Program-made: the position numbers and the translations under genes | Shown here: in pieces, positions 7,607 to 15,253 of the stretch | Layout of the letters: every line of letters begins with the position of its first letter | Numbering within the stretch: the first letter of the stretch is position 1 | The notes under the pieces: model-generated | Told to the model about the DNA's origin: nothing | Seen by the model: the letters and a program-made list of their open reading frames with translations, nothing else | Database searches by the model: none | Assembly (NCBI GenBank): GCA_027294815.1 | Contig: JAPULP010000052.1 | Coordinates: 1 to 17,170, forward strand | Source: Gemmatimonadota bacterium | GTDB lineage: Bacteria > Gemmatimonadota > Gemmatimonadetes > Gemmatimonadales > GWC2-71-9 | Direction: 5' to 3' | DNA: 17,170 nucleotides

Positions 7607-10353
7607 TGCTTCGCTTCCAACCAATTCGGTCCGATGCCGACATCGACGACGAGTGGCACTGTCAACGAACCTGCGGCGGCCATCTCACAGCGGACTATCG
7701 CAGCTACTTCATCGGCATGGGCTGTTGGTGCTTCCAATACCAGCTCGTCATGCACTTGGAGCAGGATGGCCGCTCCGCGATCGGCCTCTTTCAACGCCCG
7801 GTCCAGATTGATCATGGCGATTTTGATGAGATCTGCCGCGGAGCCTTGGATCGGCGAGTTCATGGCCGTGCGTTCACCGAATGATCTCACGTTGAAGCTC
7901 TTATCCTTCAATTCCGGGATGTAGCGTCGGCGTCCAAAAAGTGTTTCCACAAAGCCTTTCTCTCTGGCGCGTGCTATGGTACTGTCGAGAAAGGTGCGTA
8001 CTCCCGCGAAGCGCTCGAAATACTTCGCGATGAAATCCTTCGCCTCGTCTTGCGATATGTCGAGCTGCCGGGCCAACGCAAAGGGTCCTTGACCGTAGAT
8101 AGTGGCGAAGTTGATGGTCTTTGCACGCGCACGCATCTCTCCCGTAACGTCACCGACGTCCACGTCGAAGATGACCGCAGCCGTTTCCCTGTGAATGTCG
8201 CCGCCGCGTTCGAACGCGTCGATGAACGCCGCGTCGTCAGACATGTGAGCCAATACGCGCAGCTCGATCTGTGAGTAGTCCGCAGCGATGAACACGCAAC
8301 CATCTGCGGGAACGAAACAACGCCTAATCTCTCCGCCGCGCAGCGTGCGAATGGGAATGTTCTGCAGGTTGGGGTCGGACGACGACAAACGACCGGTTGC
8401 CGCTCCGGTTTGGTGGAAGCTCGTGTGGACGCGCTTGGTGGTCGGATTGATACTGCGTGGCAGGGCGTCGACGTACGTGGAACGCAACTTGGTCAACTCC
8501 CGATACTCCAAGAGCGCCTTCGGCAATTCGAACCCCATCCCCGCGAGTTGCGCCAAGACGTCCGCATCAGTCGACGCCCCCGTCTTCGTTTTCTTGATGA
8601 CCGGAAGCTGGAGCTTTTCGAAGAGAACATGACGAAGTTGCGGCGTGCTATTGATATTGAAGTCGGTGCCCGCCTCTTTGTGAATGTTTTGCTCCAAAGT
8701 CTGGAGTTCGTCGCGGAATCGACCTGACAACACAGCAAGGCGGTCGGCGTCGAGCGTGATTCCGAACCATTCCATCTCGACCAGCACACTGATCAACGGG
8801 ATCTCGATTTCTTCGAGCAACCTTTGGAGTCCCGTGGAGGCGAGCTGCGGAGCAAAATGATCCTGCAGCGCGCGGACGGCGGCGGCGTACTGCCCCGCGT
8901 ACTCAGCGGCGTCGGATACCGGAACCTCAGCGAATGGGCGCGCCGTTTTGCCTTTCCCCACGATCTCTTCGTAGGCGGGCACCGGCAAGCCGAGGTGTTC
9001 GACGGAGAGAGCGCTCAGAGCATGAGACCGCTTTCCCGGATCCAACAAGAAGCTCGCAATCATGGAGTCGTACCGGATTCCCCGCAGCTCCACACCCGCC
9101 GTTCGTAGACGAAGCCAATCACGCTTGAGGTTGTGGCCTGCTTTGGTTACGTGGGGGTCCTCCAGCATCTCCTTCAAAGGGATCATGCCGGGATCGGCGA
9201 GCGGTGGAGCGTTGAACGGAGCAGTGGTATTGAGCAGGTCGCCGTCAGGCGCGCGATGCCGCAAGGGGACGTACCAAGAACGATCGCCGCTTACCGAAAT
9301 CGCCAGGCCGTCCAACCCGCCACCACGAGCATCACCAAACGGACCATGCGTACTGATCGCAATCAAGTCCGAGCTGCGCGCCTGCTCTACCAATTCTCCG
9401 ATCTGTGACATCGATGACAGAGCGGTGCAGGTGATGCGGACGCGTTCGGTTGTCGTGCCGCCGACTTTGTCGATCAGGGTATGGAATTCGAGCTCGGTGA
9501 ACAGCGTTCGTAAGACGGCAGCGTCGGTTTCCTGCGTTCGAAAGGCGTCGAGATCCAGTTCCACGGGCACGTCGCACTGGATCGTCACCAAGTCACGGCT
9601 CAGCGTGGCCGCGTCCGGTTCGTTTTGTAACGCTTCCCGGGCACGTTTGCCTGTCACCTCACCCGCCCGTTGCAGAATCGCATCGAGATCACCAAAATCC
9701 TCGAGGAGCTGCCGCGCGGTCTTGTCGCCGATTCCCTTTACTCCCGGGACGTTGTCCGACGAGTCTCCGACCAAGGCCAGGTAGTCGATCACCCTCTGCG
9801 GCGGTACACCCAAGCGGTTCGCCGCGTTGTCCATGGTGACGAATTCCTCTTGCACGGCCGCAGGACCTCCCCGCCCGGGATTGAGCAACGAAACTGTCGG
9901 TCCGATGAGTTGGTAAAAATCTTTGTCGCCCGACACGATCACGACGTGGACACCGGCCTCGCCGGCCGTGGTAGCCAAGGTGCCGATCACGTCGTCGGCT
10001 TCGTAGCCGTCAACGGTTACAAGCGGGATCTGAAATGCTGCCAGCAGCTGTTCGATGCGTTCGACCGATCGATCGAAGGTGTCCTGCAATTCCGCATTCA
10101 GTTTTTCGCGTGTGGCCTTGTAGTCCGGGTACATCTCCTTGCGGAATGAGGTGCCGGCATCGTGTACCCACGCTAGATACTCGGGCTGGTACTGCTCGCG
10201 GATGCGGAGCAGGAAATTCGACACGCCCCACGCGGCAGACGTGTTCTCGCCTCGTCCCGTGGTCAAGGGGCGCGCGATCATGGCGAAGAACGCCCGGTAG
10301 ATGATCGCGTACCCGTCGACGAGGAAGAGCTGAGGTCGGGGAAGTTTCACCAT
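7603..10353 (-). CDS. polA: DNA polymerase I, probably proofreading-deficient
   Basis: A 916-residue Pol I, which fills gaps, removes RNA primers and supports repair. The N-terminal 5' nuclease (about 1-300) keeps its acidic residues: D13, D65, D120/D121, D143/D145, D197 and D200. The middle domain (about 305-500) folds like the 3'-5' exonuclease but has lost its metal ligands: the DxE of motif I is replaced by S334-T-H336, and the YxxxD Asp by Y489. Only D412 (NLKRD) remains. The polymerase domain (about 505-916) is intact: motif A DYSQIELR (D692), motif B RARAKTINFATIYG (K745, F749, Y753) and motif C VHDE (D869). F749 at the O-helix position is the Phe associated with dideoxynucleotide discrimination. 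The ATG has no Shine-Dalgarno and follows the csp terminator by 17 bp. The downstream small gene overlaps the stop. Confidence 0.96.
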   Translation of the reverse strand: MVKLPRPQLFLVDGYAIIYRAFFAMIARPLTTGRGENTSAAWGVSNFLLRIREQYQPEYLAWVHDAGTSFRKEMYPDYKATREKLNAELQDTFDRSVERIEQLLAAFQIPLVTVDGYEADDVIGTLATTAGEAGVHVVIVSGDKDFYQLIGPTVSLLNPGRGGPAAVQEEFVTMDNAANRLGVPPQRVIDYLALVGDSSDNVPGVKGIGDKTARQLLEDFGDLDAILQRAGEVTGKRAREALQNEPDAATLSRDLVTIQCDVPVELDLDAFRTQETDAAVLRTLFTELEFHTLIDKVGGTTTERVRITCTALSSMSQIGELVEQARSSDLIAISTHGPFGDARGGGLDGLAISVSGDRSWYVPLRHRAPDGDLLNTTAPFNAPPLADPGMIPLKEMLEDPHVTKAGHNLKRDWLRLRTAGVELRGIRYDSMIASFLLDPGKRSHALSALSVEHLGLPVPAYEEIVGKGKTARPFAEVPVSDAAEYAGQYAAAVRALQDHFAPQLASTGLQRLLEEIEIPLISVLVEMEWFGITLDADRLAVLSGRFRDELQTLEQNIHKEAGTDFNINSTPQLRHVLFEKLQLPVIKKTKTGASTDADVLAQLAGMGFELPKALLEYRELTKLRSTYVDALPRSINPTTKRVHTSFHQTGAATGRLSSSDPNLQNIPIRTLRGGEIRRCFVPADGCVFIAADYSQIELRVLAHMSDDAAFIDAFERGGDIHRETAAVIFDVDVGDVTGEMRARAKTINFATIYGQGPFALARQLDISQDEAKDFIAKYFERFAGVRTFLDSTIARAREKGFVETLFGRRRYIPELKDKSFNVRSFGERTAMNSPIQGSAADLIKIAMINLDRALKEADRGAAILLQVHDELVLEAPTAHADEVAAIVRCEMAAAGSLTVPLVVDVGIGPNWLEAKQ

Positions 10354-10363
10354 GATTGGAAGG

Positions 10364-10369
10364 AGTATA
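10364..10369 (-). promoter_or_regulatory. Candidate -10 element (TATACT) for polA
   Basis: On the minus strand TATACT, one mismatch from TATAAT, ends 10 nt before the polA ATG and begins right after the T-tract of the csp terminator. No good -35 box is seen at 16-18 bp, where the terminator stem lies. With this spacing transcription would start only a few bases before the ATG, giving a leaderless or near-leaderless mRNA. That agrees with the lack of a Shine-Dalgarno. Confidence 0.45.
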
Positions 10370-10370
10370 C

Positions 10371-10398
10371 AAAAAACCCCACCGGCAAACCGGTGGGG
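10371..10398 (-). terminator. Rho-independent terminator of the cold-shock gene
   Basis: Read on the minus strand, CCCCACCGG and CCGGTGGGG form a perfect 9-bp stem with the loop TTTG, followed by TTTTTT. It lies 27 bp beyond the csp stop and ends transcription before polA. Read on the plus strand it has no T-tract, so it is directional. Confidence 0.9.
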
Positions 10399-10425
10399 TT
10401 CTCGATAGGGATAGCGGGTATGACT

Positions 10426-10632
10426 TCAGCCCGGACGCTGTACCTTCGCGGCGTGAAGGCCTTTGTCACCCGTCTCCACCTCGTACTCTACTTCCTGTCC
10501 CTCGATGAGCGTCTTGAACCCCTCCATCTGAATGGAGGAAAAATGAACAAACACGTCCTCACCGCCACTCTCTTGCTCGATAAACCCATAACCCTTCGCG
10601 TCGTTGAACCACTTCACCTTCCCTTTCGACAT
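10426..10632 (-). CDS. Cold-shock protein (CspA family)
   Basis: A 68-residue single cold-shock domain protein that binds single-stranded RNA and DNA and acts as an RNA chaperone. RNP1 (KGYGFI, about 13-18) and RNP2 (VFVHF, about 27-31) are intact, preceded by the typical KGKVKWFND start. The length is normal for the family. AGGAGG nine bases before the ATG is a strong Shine-Dalgarno. The gene has its own promoter at 10705-10734 and its own terminator, so it is monocistronic. The inferred 5' leader is about 65 nt, shorter than the long thermosensor leader of E. coli cspA. Whether it is cold-induced or constitutive cannot be told. Confidence 0.96.
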   Translation of the reverse strand: MSKGKVKWFNDAKGYGFIEQESGGEDVFVHFSSIQMEGFKTLIEGQEVEYEVETGDKGLHAAKVQRPG

Positions 10633-10641
10633 CTGGGTACT

Positions 10642-10647
10642 CCTCCT
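10642..10647 (-). promoter_or_regulatory. Shine-Dalgarno of the cold-shock gene
   Basis: AGGAGG on the minus strand, nine bases before the ATG. It is one of the strongest ribosome binding sites in the window, in contrast to the neighbouring polA, which has none. Confidence 0.85.
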
Positions 10648-10704
10648 GCAAATAAGACTGGGTGCCTGTGTGCTGCCGATCTACCACGAAAATCGATCCT
10701 GGCA

Positions 10705-10734
10705 ATTCTGTCGCAATGAACGCCAACCTGTCAA
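10705..10734 (-). promoter_or_regulatory. Sigma-70-type promoter of the cold-shock gene
   Basis: On the minus strand a consensus -35 box TTGACA (10734-10729) is followed after 18 bp by CAGAAT (10710-10705), a 4/6 match to TATAAT. A start about seven bases downstream would give a leader of roughly 65 nt before the ATG. It is the best matched promoter seen in the window. Confidence 0.65.
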
Positions 10735-10757
10735 GCGTTGAACATCACGGCGTCGCA

Positions 10758-10779
10758 GGCCCGTGCGGCGCCACGGGCC
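10758..10779 (-). other. GC-rich hairpin between the COG0170-like gene and csp
   Basis: GGCCCGTG and CACGGGCC form a perfect 8-bp stem with a 6-base GC loop. It lies about 57 bp beyond the stop of the COG0170-like gene and just upstream of the csp promoter. There is no T-tract on either side. It probably marks the 3' end of the slt operon transcript through RNA stability or factor-dependent termination; this role is inferred. Confidence 0.5.
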
Positions 10780-10835
10780 GTAACGTAAAGTCGCACATGG
10801 AAGTACGCCAAAAATGAATGGAGACGGGTAGTCGC

Positions 10836-11381
10836 TCAGACCGAAAACCAAACGACCGCGGCAACGCCCGGAGCAAGAACCAGGTTGTCATCCAACGGCT
10901 TTGACCAGCGCTCGATGGCCGCCGCCGCCGCCGAGGCAACACCAATGGTCACCAACGGGAGTCCGAGAAGGCTCAACACCCCGAGGGATGCGACCATCGC
11001 CGCTAAGGAACCGAGCCAGCTCTTCGGCGCACCGCCACCCCACCGACGCCCCACCAGTGAGGCCGTCGGGTCGGCAATCGCACCGACGAGAATCCCGGCG
11101 GCCGCGCCGGGCGCAGGTACCCATGCTGCGCCGACATATCCTAGCGCCAACCAAAAGGCACCGCTTGGTTTGCGCGACTCCTCAGGCCGGAAGGCCGGCA
11201 CCGCCCGCGAGAGGACACCGCCGAGTCTCGGGTTCCGAAGCCGCAGTAATTCAAAGACCATCGCCACCGCGGCGAGACCGGAAATCCAGACACGAAACGT
11301 GCCCCAGCCGATGAACTCACCAACCAAGACGAGAAGTGCTGTGCTGAGATGGATGGTGCGCCGAAGGGCGCTGCTGCTCAC
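10836..11381 (-). CDS. COG0170 membrane kinase-like protein (dolichol/phytol/diacylglycerol kinase family)
   Basis: A 181-residue polytopic membrane protein resembling the CTP-dependent lipid kinase family of SEC59, VTE5 and Dgk1 (COG0170). Members phosphorylate polyprenols, phytol or diacylglycerol. Signs are an N-terminal RRTIHLST segment, SRKPSGAFWLALG (69-81), the core ADPTASLVGRRWG (103-115), KSWLGSLA (120-127) and the C-terminal IERWSKPLDDNLVLAP (156-171), which matches the DDN signature. About five hydrophobic segments alternate with these loops. The protein is at the short end of the family. It starts at GTG in a GTGA overlap with the transglycosylase stop, so translation is coupled. 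The neighbour suggests a link to undecaprenyl or envelope lipid metabolism, but the substrate is not deducible. Confidence 0.72.
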   Translation of the reverse strand: MSSSALRRTIHLSTALLVLVGEFIGWGTFRVWISGLAAVAMVFELLRLRNPRLGGVLSRAVPAFRPEESRKPSGAFWLALGYVGAAWVPAPGAAAGILVGAIADPTASLVGRRWGGGAPKSWLGSLAAMVASLGVLSLLGLPLVTIGVASAAAAAIERWSKPLDDNLVLAPGVAAVVWFSV

Positions 11382-13639
11382 GGGTCGATACTCTTGCCGT
11401 ACAGGGCGCGGTATAGCTCACGGTTCCTGAGGAGCGTCTGGACGTAGCCGCGAGTCTCCCGGAAGGGTATCCGCTCGGTGAATAAGAACCAATCGCCCGC
11501 CTGCGCTTCCGGATACCTCATCCAGCGGCGCACACGCGAGCCACCCGCGTTGTACGCGGCCAGAGCGAGAACAACCTCGTCGTTGTACTGCCGGAGCATC
11601 TGGGCCAGGTGTGCCGCGCCGAGATGGACATTGGCGTCGGCCACCCCCAGGAATGTGCTATTCCAGTCGACGTGCAGCTGACGAGCCAATCCCCTCGCCG
11701 TAGCGGGCATGAGCTGCATCATCCCGCGGGCTCCGGCGCGCGATGTCGCGTCTGCGTCAAACGCGGATTCTTGTCGGACCAACGCGACCAGCAAGAACGG
11801 GTCGAGTTTGAATTCCGCAGCCTCACGCTCGAGTAAATCGCGATGGGGCCAGGGAAAAATGATCCGCAGCACTCGCGGATCGTTCAAACTGTGGAGGCCG
11901 GCGATGCGCCACCCGATGCCTACCGCAAACCTGGCCTGCCCACGCGCGATCAGCCCCTCCGCTACGTCCATCAGTTCCGACACCTCCCAATGATCCGGGT
12001 CGCTCAGGTGACGTATCAGTGCGGCCGGCTCGTCGTCCAATTCGGCCGCTTGCAGCAAGTCCAGCACCGCAAGCTCGCGTTGCACGTCGACAGAGGGGAC
12101 CGGAGTCGGTTTGGGAGCAAAAGCCGGATCGGGGAGCCCGGCCGCGAGTCGGGCCATCGTCCCGTAGTAGCCGATGGAGTCGCGCCGGGCAAGCGTCGTC
12201 CACTCCTCAAGCGCCGTTGCCGTGTCACCCAAGTCCCGCGAGAGACGCGCAATCTGATATTGCGCAGCGAGCGAACGGGCGCCGTTTTGCTCAACTTCGG
12301 TACGGAAGACCGCGATGGACTCCTCGAGATCTCCTCGTGCCAGCGCACGGGCACCGAACCTCGAACGGGCGTCTGACGCGAAGCGGTCTCCGGGCCACTT
12401 CTCATTCAGGATCTTGAAAATGCTGTCGGCCGCTCGCACCCTCCGCTGATCCTGACGAATGTCACCCAACAAGAACATCGCGGCCGGCGCCCTCGAATGA
12501 TCGGGGTACTCGTCGAGAAAAGCACCGAGCGTTTGGATCGCTCTGGTGCGCTGGCCCAATCGTACGTAGGTTCGGGCGGCCCGGTAGCCCGCCTCGGCCG
12601 CCTCCTCGCCCTCCCGTGCCGCGGCGTTTTGGTAAATGCGAAGTGCTCCCCAGCGATTGCCACTCCTCTCGGTGACCTCACCGTGGAAGAGCAACGAGGC
12701 TATGGCCGAGTCGGAGGCGACGACCGCCGCAGCCGAATGCGTCACAGCGTCAACAGCGCGACCGTATCTGAGGATCGCGCTCGCTACCGCCGTGTGCTCG
12801 CCCACGCTCGCCGGCGGAGACTCGGCCAAGGCCGCCTCCACACCCCTCAGGGCTTGCTCGCGCTCGCGAACGGCTACGGCGCGGTAAATCAGTTCTCGAG
12901 CACGTTCGTCCTCACCGACGCTGCGCGCAAGCACACCCGCGGCGGCAAACCGACCAACGTCGGCAAGCACCTCGGACGCCCCCCATTCGTCTCCTGCCTT
13001 CTGCAACCAGCTAGCCCAAACCGTCGCCGCCAGCTCGCGGCCCGCGTCCGGCACCAACTGCAGCAGCTCGATGGCCCGGGTCTCATCCCTGATGATCGCG
13101 GCCTCGCGTAGCGCCATCCATCCGGCGGCATCAGGGAAATCCAACGCGGCTTGGCGGTACAACTCCGCCGCAGTTCCCATGACCCCACCACGCTCGAACG
13201 ACCGAGCCGCCCGTGCGCGCAACGTACCTCGCCGTAATCCCGAGGCATGGTTCGCAGCCAGGTCGAACACGTTGCCTGCTTCGAGAAAAGCGCCAACCGC
13301 ATACTGCGATGCAGCGTAGACAGCCAACGGGGCACCCTCACCCATCGAATCCGGCAACAGATGCCGCGACAGAAGTTCCAACGCGTTCTCAGGACGGCCA
13401 AGGGCAAGTTCCGACTCCGCCGCCGCGAGCACGTCCGCCATCGCGGCGGAATCCGCCGATACCCGAGCGGCCAATCCGATCGACGCATGCCAAGGTCCTA
13501 GCCATCCGGAGCCGGCGTGAGCCACTTCCTGAGCGCTGGCCGAAACGCACACTACTGCAAGCGCCACGACCACACTTGCCGGGCGAAAGACTCCTTGCCG
13601 GATGGAGAAAAGTGCTCCCAAACTTGCCGTCCATGACAT
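11378..13639 (-). CDS. Soluble-type lytic murein transglycosylase (Slt70-like)
   Basis: A 753-residue exported lytic transglycosylase that cleaves peptidoglycan glycan strands to 1,6-anhydro-muropeptides. Residues 1-37 hold a short polar start and a hydrophobic run (ASVVVALAVVCVSASA), an export signal. Residues about 55-585 are an alpha-helical superhelix with TPR-like pairs (for example RTYVRLGQRTRAIQTL and AAMFLLGDIRQDQRRV), the doughnut domain of Slt70 or a TPR equivalent. The C-terminal SLT domain (about 602-750) has the catalytic glutamate E624 in VRQESAF, then GARGMMQLMPATA, a NVHLGAAHLAQML helix, ALAAYNAG and IPFRETRGYVQTLLRN. The ATG at 13639 lies 70 bp from the divergent kinase start. 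The GTGA overlap with the downstream lipid-kinase-like gene makes a two-gene envelope operon. Confidence 0.92.
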   Translation of the reverse strand: MSWTASLGALFSIRQGVFRPASVVVALAVVCVSASAQEVAHAGSGWLGPWHASIGLAARVSADSAAMADVLAAAESELALGRPENALELLSRHLLPDSMGEGAPLAVYAASQYAVGAFLEAGNVFDLAANHASGLRRGTLRARAARSFERGGVMGTAAELYRQAALDFPDAAGWMALREAAIIRDETRAIELLQLVPDAGRELAATVWASWLQKAGDEWGASEVLADVGRFAAAGVLARSVGEDERARELIYRAVAVREREQALRGVEAALAESPPASVGEHTAVASAILRYGRAVDAVTHSAAAVVASDSAIASLLFHGEVTERSGNRWGALRIYQNAAAREGEEAAEAGYRAARTYVRLGQRTRAIQTLGAFLDEYPDHSRAPAAMFLLGDIRQDQRRVRAADSIFKILNEKWPGDRFASDARSRFGARALARGDLEESIAVFRTEVEQNGARSLAAQYQIARLSRDLGDTATALEEWTTLARRDSIGYYGTMARLAAGLPDPAFAPKPTPVPSVDVQRELAVLDLLQAAELDDEPAALIRHLSDPDHWEVSELMDVAEGLIARGQARFAVGIGWRIAGLHSLNDPRVLRIIFPWPHRDLLEREAAEFKLDPFLLVALVRQESAFDADATSRAGARGMMQLMPATARGLARQLHVDWNSTFLGVADANVHLGAAHLAQMLRQYNDEVVLALAAYNAGGSRVRRWMRYPEAQAGDWFLFTERIPFRETRGYVQTLLRNRELYRALYGKSIDP

Positions 13640-13668
13640 GGCTACGTTTCTATGTCTCCCTTTTCAAC

Positions 13669-13698
13669 TTGCCGAATTTCAAAATCAACGATTACTTT
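13669..13698 (+). promoter_or_regulatory. Candidate promoter of the kinase-pyrE operon
   Basis: TTGCCG (13669-13674), then 18 bp, then TACTTT (13693-13698), lie in the short divergent spacer (13640-13709). The -10-like box ends 11 nt before the ATG at 13710, and no Shine-Dalgarno is present, so the transcript would be leaderless or nearly so. Both boxes are imperfect. Confidence 0.35.
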
Positions 13699-13709
13699 CG
13701 CCCACTCCT

Positions 13710-14621
13710 ATGGCACAAGAAAACCTCTCGGGACGGACGGTCGCCGGATACCAACTCATCGAGCCCGTTGGTGAAGGCGGTACCGCTTTGGTCTACCGCG
13801 CCGAACACCCCGACCGCGGACGCTGCGCCGTCAAGATTCTCAAGCCGCGCCTGCGCAACGACGAGAACGCGAGGAAGCGATTCCTACGCGAATCCGACTA
13901 CGGTGCCCGCGTCCAACACGAGAGTGTCGTCCAAACCTACGACTATGGCGAGGAAGACGGCTTGGTTTACCTCGCCCTGGAGTGGGCCGAAGGCGAGCCC
14001 CTCTCGGACTTCGTCAAGCGAAGCGGCCGGCTCGACCCAAAACTGGTAGCGAACATCCTGACCCAATTGGCAGGCGCGCTCGGCGCCGCCCATGCATCGG
14101 GCATCATTCATCGCGATTTGAAACCCGAAAACATCGTTTACGATCCCAATACGCAAGGCGTCAAGCTGCTTGATTTCGGCATAGCCCGAGACGCCGAGGC
14201 CGATCCGGCCCAGCGGCTCACCCGCACCGGGTTCTTCGTGGGCACCCTACAATATGTGGCCCCCGAGGCTCTTTCGGGCGAGCTCGTCGGACCCTCAGCC
14301 GACATCTTTAGCTTGGCGACCATCACGTATAACCTCCTCACCGACCTCCACCCATACGACGGGAGATCCCCGCGAGAATTGTTCCAGCAGCTCCTTACCG
14401 CGGACCCACGCCCACTAAACCAAGCCGCAAAGGGGCTGAAATTCTCCAATGCCCTCGAAAAGGCCGTCATGGCTGGGTTGGCCCGTGAGCCCAGCAAAAG
14501 GCCCGCGACCGCGGAAAAGTACGCCGAGGAGGTGGCCAAAGCGGCCGCAAACGGCGACGTGGATGGGACCGAAAAAGGAGGCTTGTTTGGCGTGTTCAAG
14601 TCGATCATGAGAAAGGAGTAG
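13710..14621 (+). CDS. Soluble Hanks-type serine/threonine protein kinase
   Basis: A 303-residue protein with one eukaryotic-like kinase domain. The glycine loop is GEGGTALVY (21-29), the ATP lysine is K42 in CAVKIL, the helix-C glutamate is E61, the catalytic loop is HRDLKPEN (134-141), the metal-binding motif is DFG (155-157) and the APE is 184-186. It is an RD kinase and should be active. Unlike PknB-type kinases it has no transmembrane helix and no sensor domain. After the kinase domain there is only a short tail (about 281-303, ending in GLFGVFKSIMRKE) that is amphipathic and might touch the membrane. An in-frame ATG at 13602 would add 36 unrelated residues and overlap the divergent slt gene, so 13710 is preferred. 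It precedes pyrE and a receptor-like gene on the same strand; the target is unknown. Confidence 0.93.
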   Translation: MAQENLSGRTVAGYQLIEPVGEGGTALVYRAEHPDRGRCAVKILKPRLRNDENARKRFLRESDYGARVQHESVVQTYDYGEEDGLVYLALEWAEGEPLSDFVKRSGRLDPKLVANILTQLAGALGAAHASGIIHRDLKPENIVYDPNTQGVKLLDFGIARDAEADPAQRLTRTGFFVGTLQYVAPEALSGELVGPSADIFSLATITYNLLTDLHPYDGRSPRELFQQLLTADPRPLNQAAKGLKFSNALEKAVMAGLAREPSKRPATAEKYAEEVAKAAANGDVDGTEKGGLFGVFKSIMRKE

Positions 14622-14637
14622 TAGTATATACTACTAC
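14618..14637 (+). promoter_or_regulatory. Perfect 20-bp palindrome before pyrE
   Basis: GTAGTAGTATATACTACTAC is its own reverse complement. It covers the kinase stop codon and ends 10 bp before the pyrE GTG start. It contains TATACT (14627-14632), the same -10-like hexamer seen before polA, 15 nt from the pyrE start. An operator for a dimeric regulator, a promoter, or both would fit. As RNA it could form an AU-rich hairpin. The function is inferred. Confidence 0.6.
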
Positions 14638-14647
14638 CACAACTGAC

Positions 14648-15226
14648 GTGGTTTCTCTAGCAAATCCTGATCGCGGAGCACTCGTCGAGTTGCTGAAAGA
14701 GCGCTCGCTCCAGCTCGGCGATTTCACCCTCTCGTCCGGCAAAAAATCCAAGTATTACGTCGATGCACGTCAAACCACCATGTCCGCGAAAGGCCTCGAG
14801 GTCATTGGCAGCCTTGGCGTCGCCATGATTTCCCGGGCTCAATGGGAAGCCGGTTCGGTCGGGGGGCTCACACTGGGCGCCGATCCGGTGGCATACGCCA
14901 TCTCGGCTGCGAGCCGACGAACGCATCCTGTCCTGGACGCATTTACCGTCCGAAAGCAAGCGAAAGAGCACGGGGCCCGTCGCAGGATCGAGGGCTGTTT
15001 CTCCAAGGGTGATCACGTGGTTGTTGTTGAGGACGTGATCACGACCGGCGGATCCGCACTAACCGCGGCAGCCGCTGTTGAGGAAGCCGGTGGCGTCGTA
15101 GTTGGGATTCTGGGAGTCGTGGATCGAATGGAGGGAGGGAGAAAGGCCATCGAAGAAGCGGGCTACTCGGTTCAGACCATGACCACTATCCGAGATCTTG
15201 GTGTCGAACCCGACTCGCCCGGCTAG
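14648..15226 (+). CDS. pyrE: Orotate phosphoribosyltransferase
   Basis: A 192-residue enzyme that joins orotate and PRPP to make OMP in the fifth step of de novo UMP synthesis. The PRPP-binding motif VVVVEDVITTGGSALTAA (124-141) is complete. FTLSSGKKSKYYVDAR (26-41) and LGADPVAYAI (76-85) match the PyrE fold, and the flexible loop region includes VRKQAKEHG (101-109). The length is normal. The start is GTG at 14648; no ATG and no Shine-Dalgarno are available nearby, which suggests a short leader or coupling to the kinase stop 26 bp upstream. No other pyr gene, including pyrF, is in the window. The upstream palindrome may control it separately from the kinase. Confidence 0.94.
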   Translation: MVSLANPDRGALVELLKERSLQLGDFTLSSGKKSKYYVDARQTTMSAKGLEVIGSLGVAMISRAQWEAGSVGGLTLGADPVAYAISAASRRTHPVLDAFTVRKQAKEHGARRRIEGCFSKGDHVVVVEDVITTGGSALTAAAAVEEAGGVVVGILGVVDRMEGGRKAIEEAGYSVQTMTTIRDLGVEPDSPG

Positions 15227-15253
15227 TTCCAAACGAGCAACATCAGAGATGGC

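Noticed and set aside
7607..7624. TTG start for the DUF4031-like gene
   Set aside because: The GTG at 7606 gives the classic 4-bp overlap with the polA stop and needs no rare TTG.
7235..7924. Plus-strand 229-codon frame over the polA 3' end
   Set aside because: It is antisense to polA and the DUF4031-like gene, with no recognisable motif; the minus-strand frames carry clear protein signals.
12497..13111. 204-codon plus-strand frame inside slt
   Set aside because: It is an antisense shadow of the alpha-helical region of the transglycosylase, with no domain match.
13602..13709. 36-residue N-terminal extension of the kinase
   Set aside because: It overlaps the slt gene start and adds residues unlike kinase N-termini; ATG 13710 is directly before the domain.
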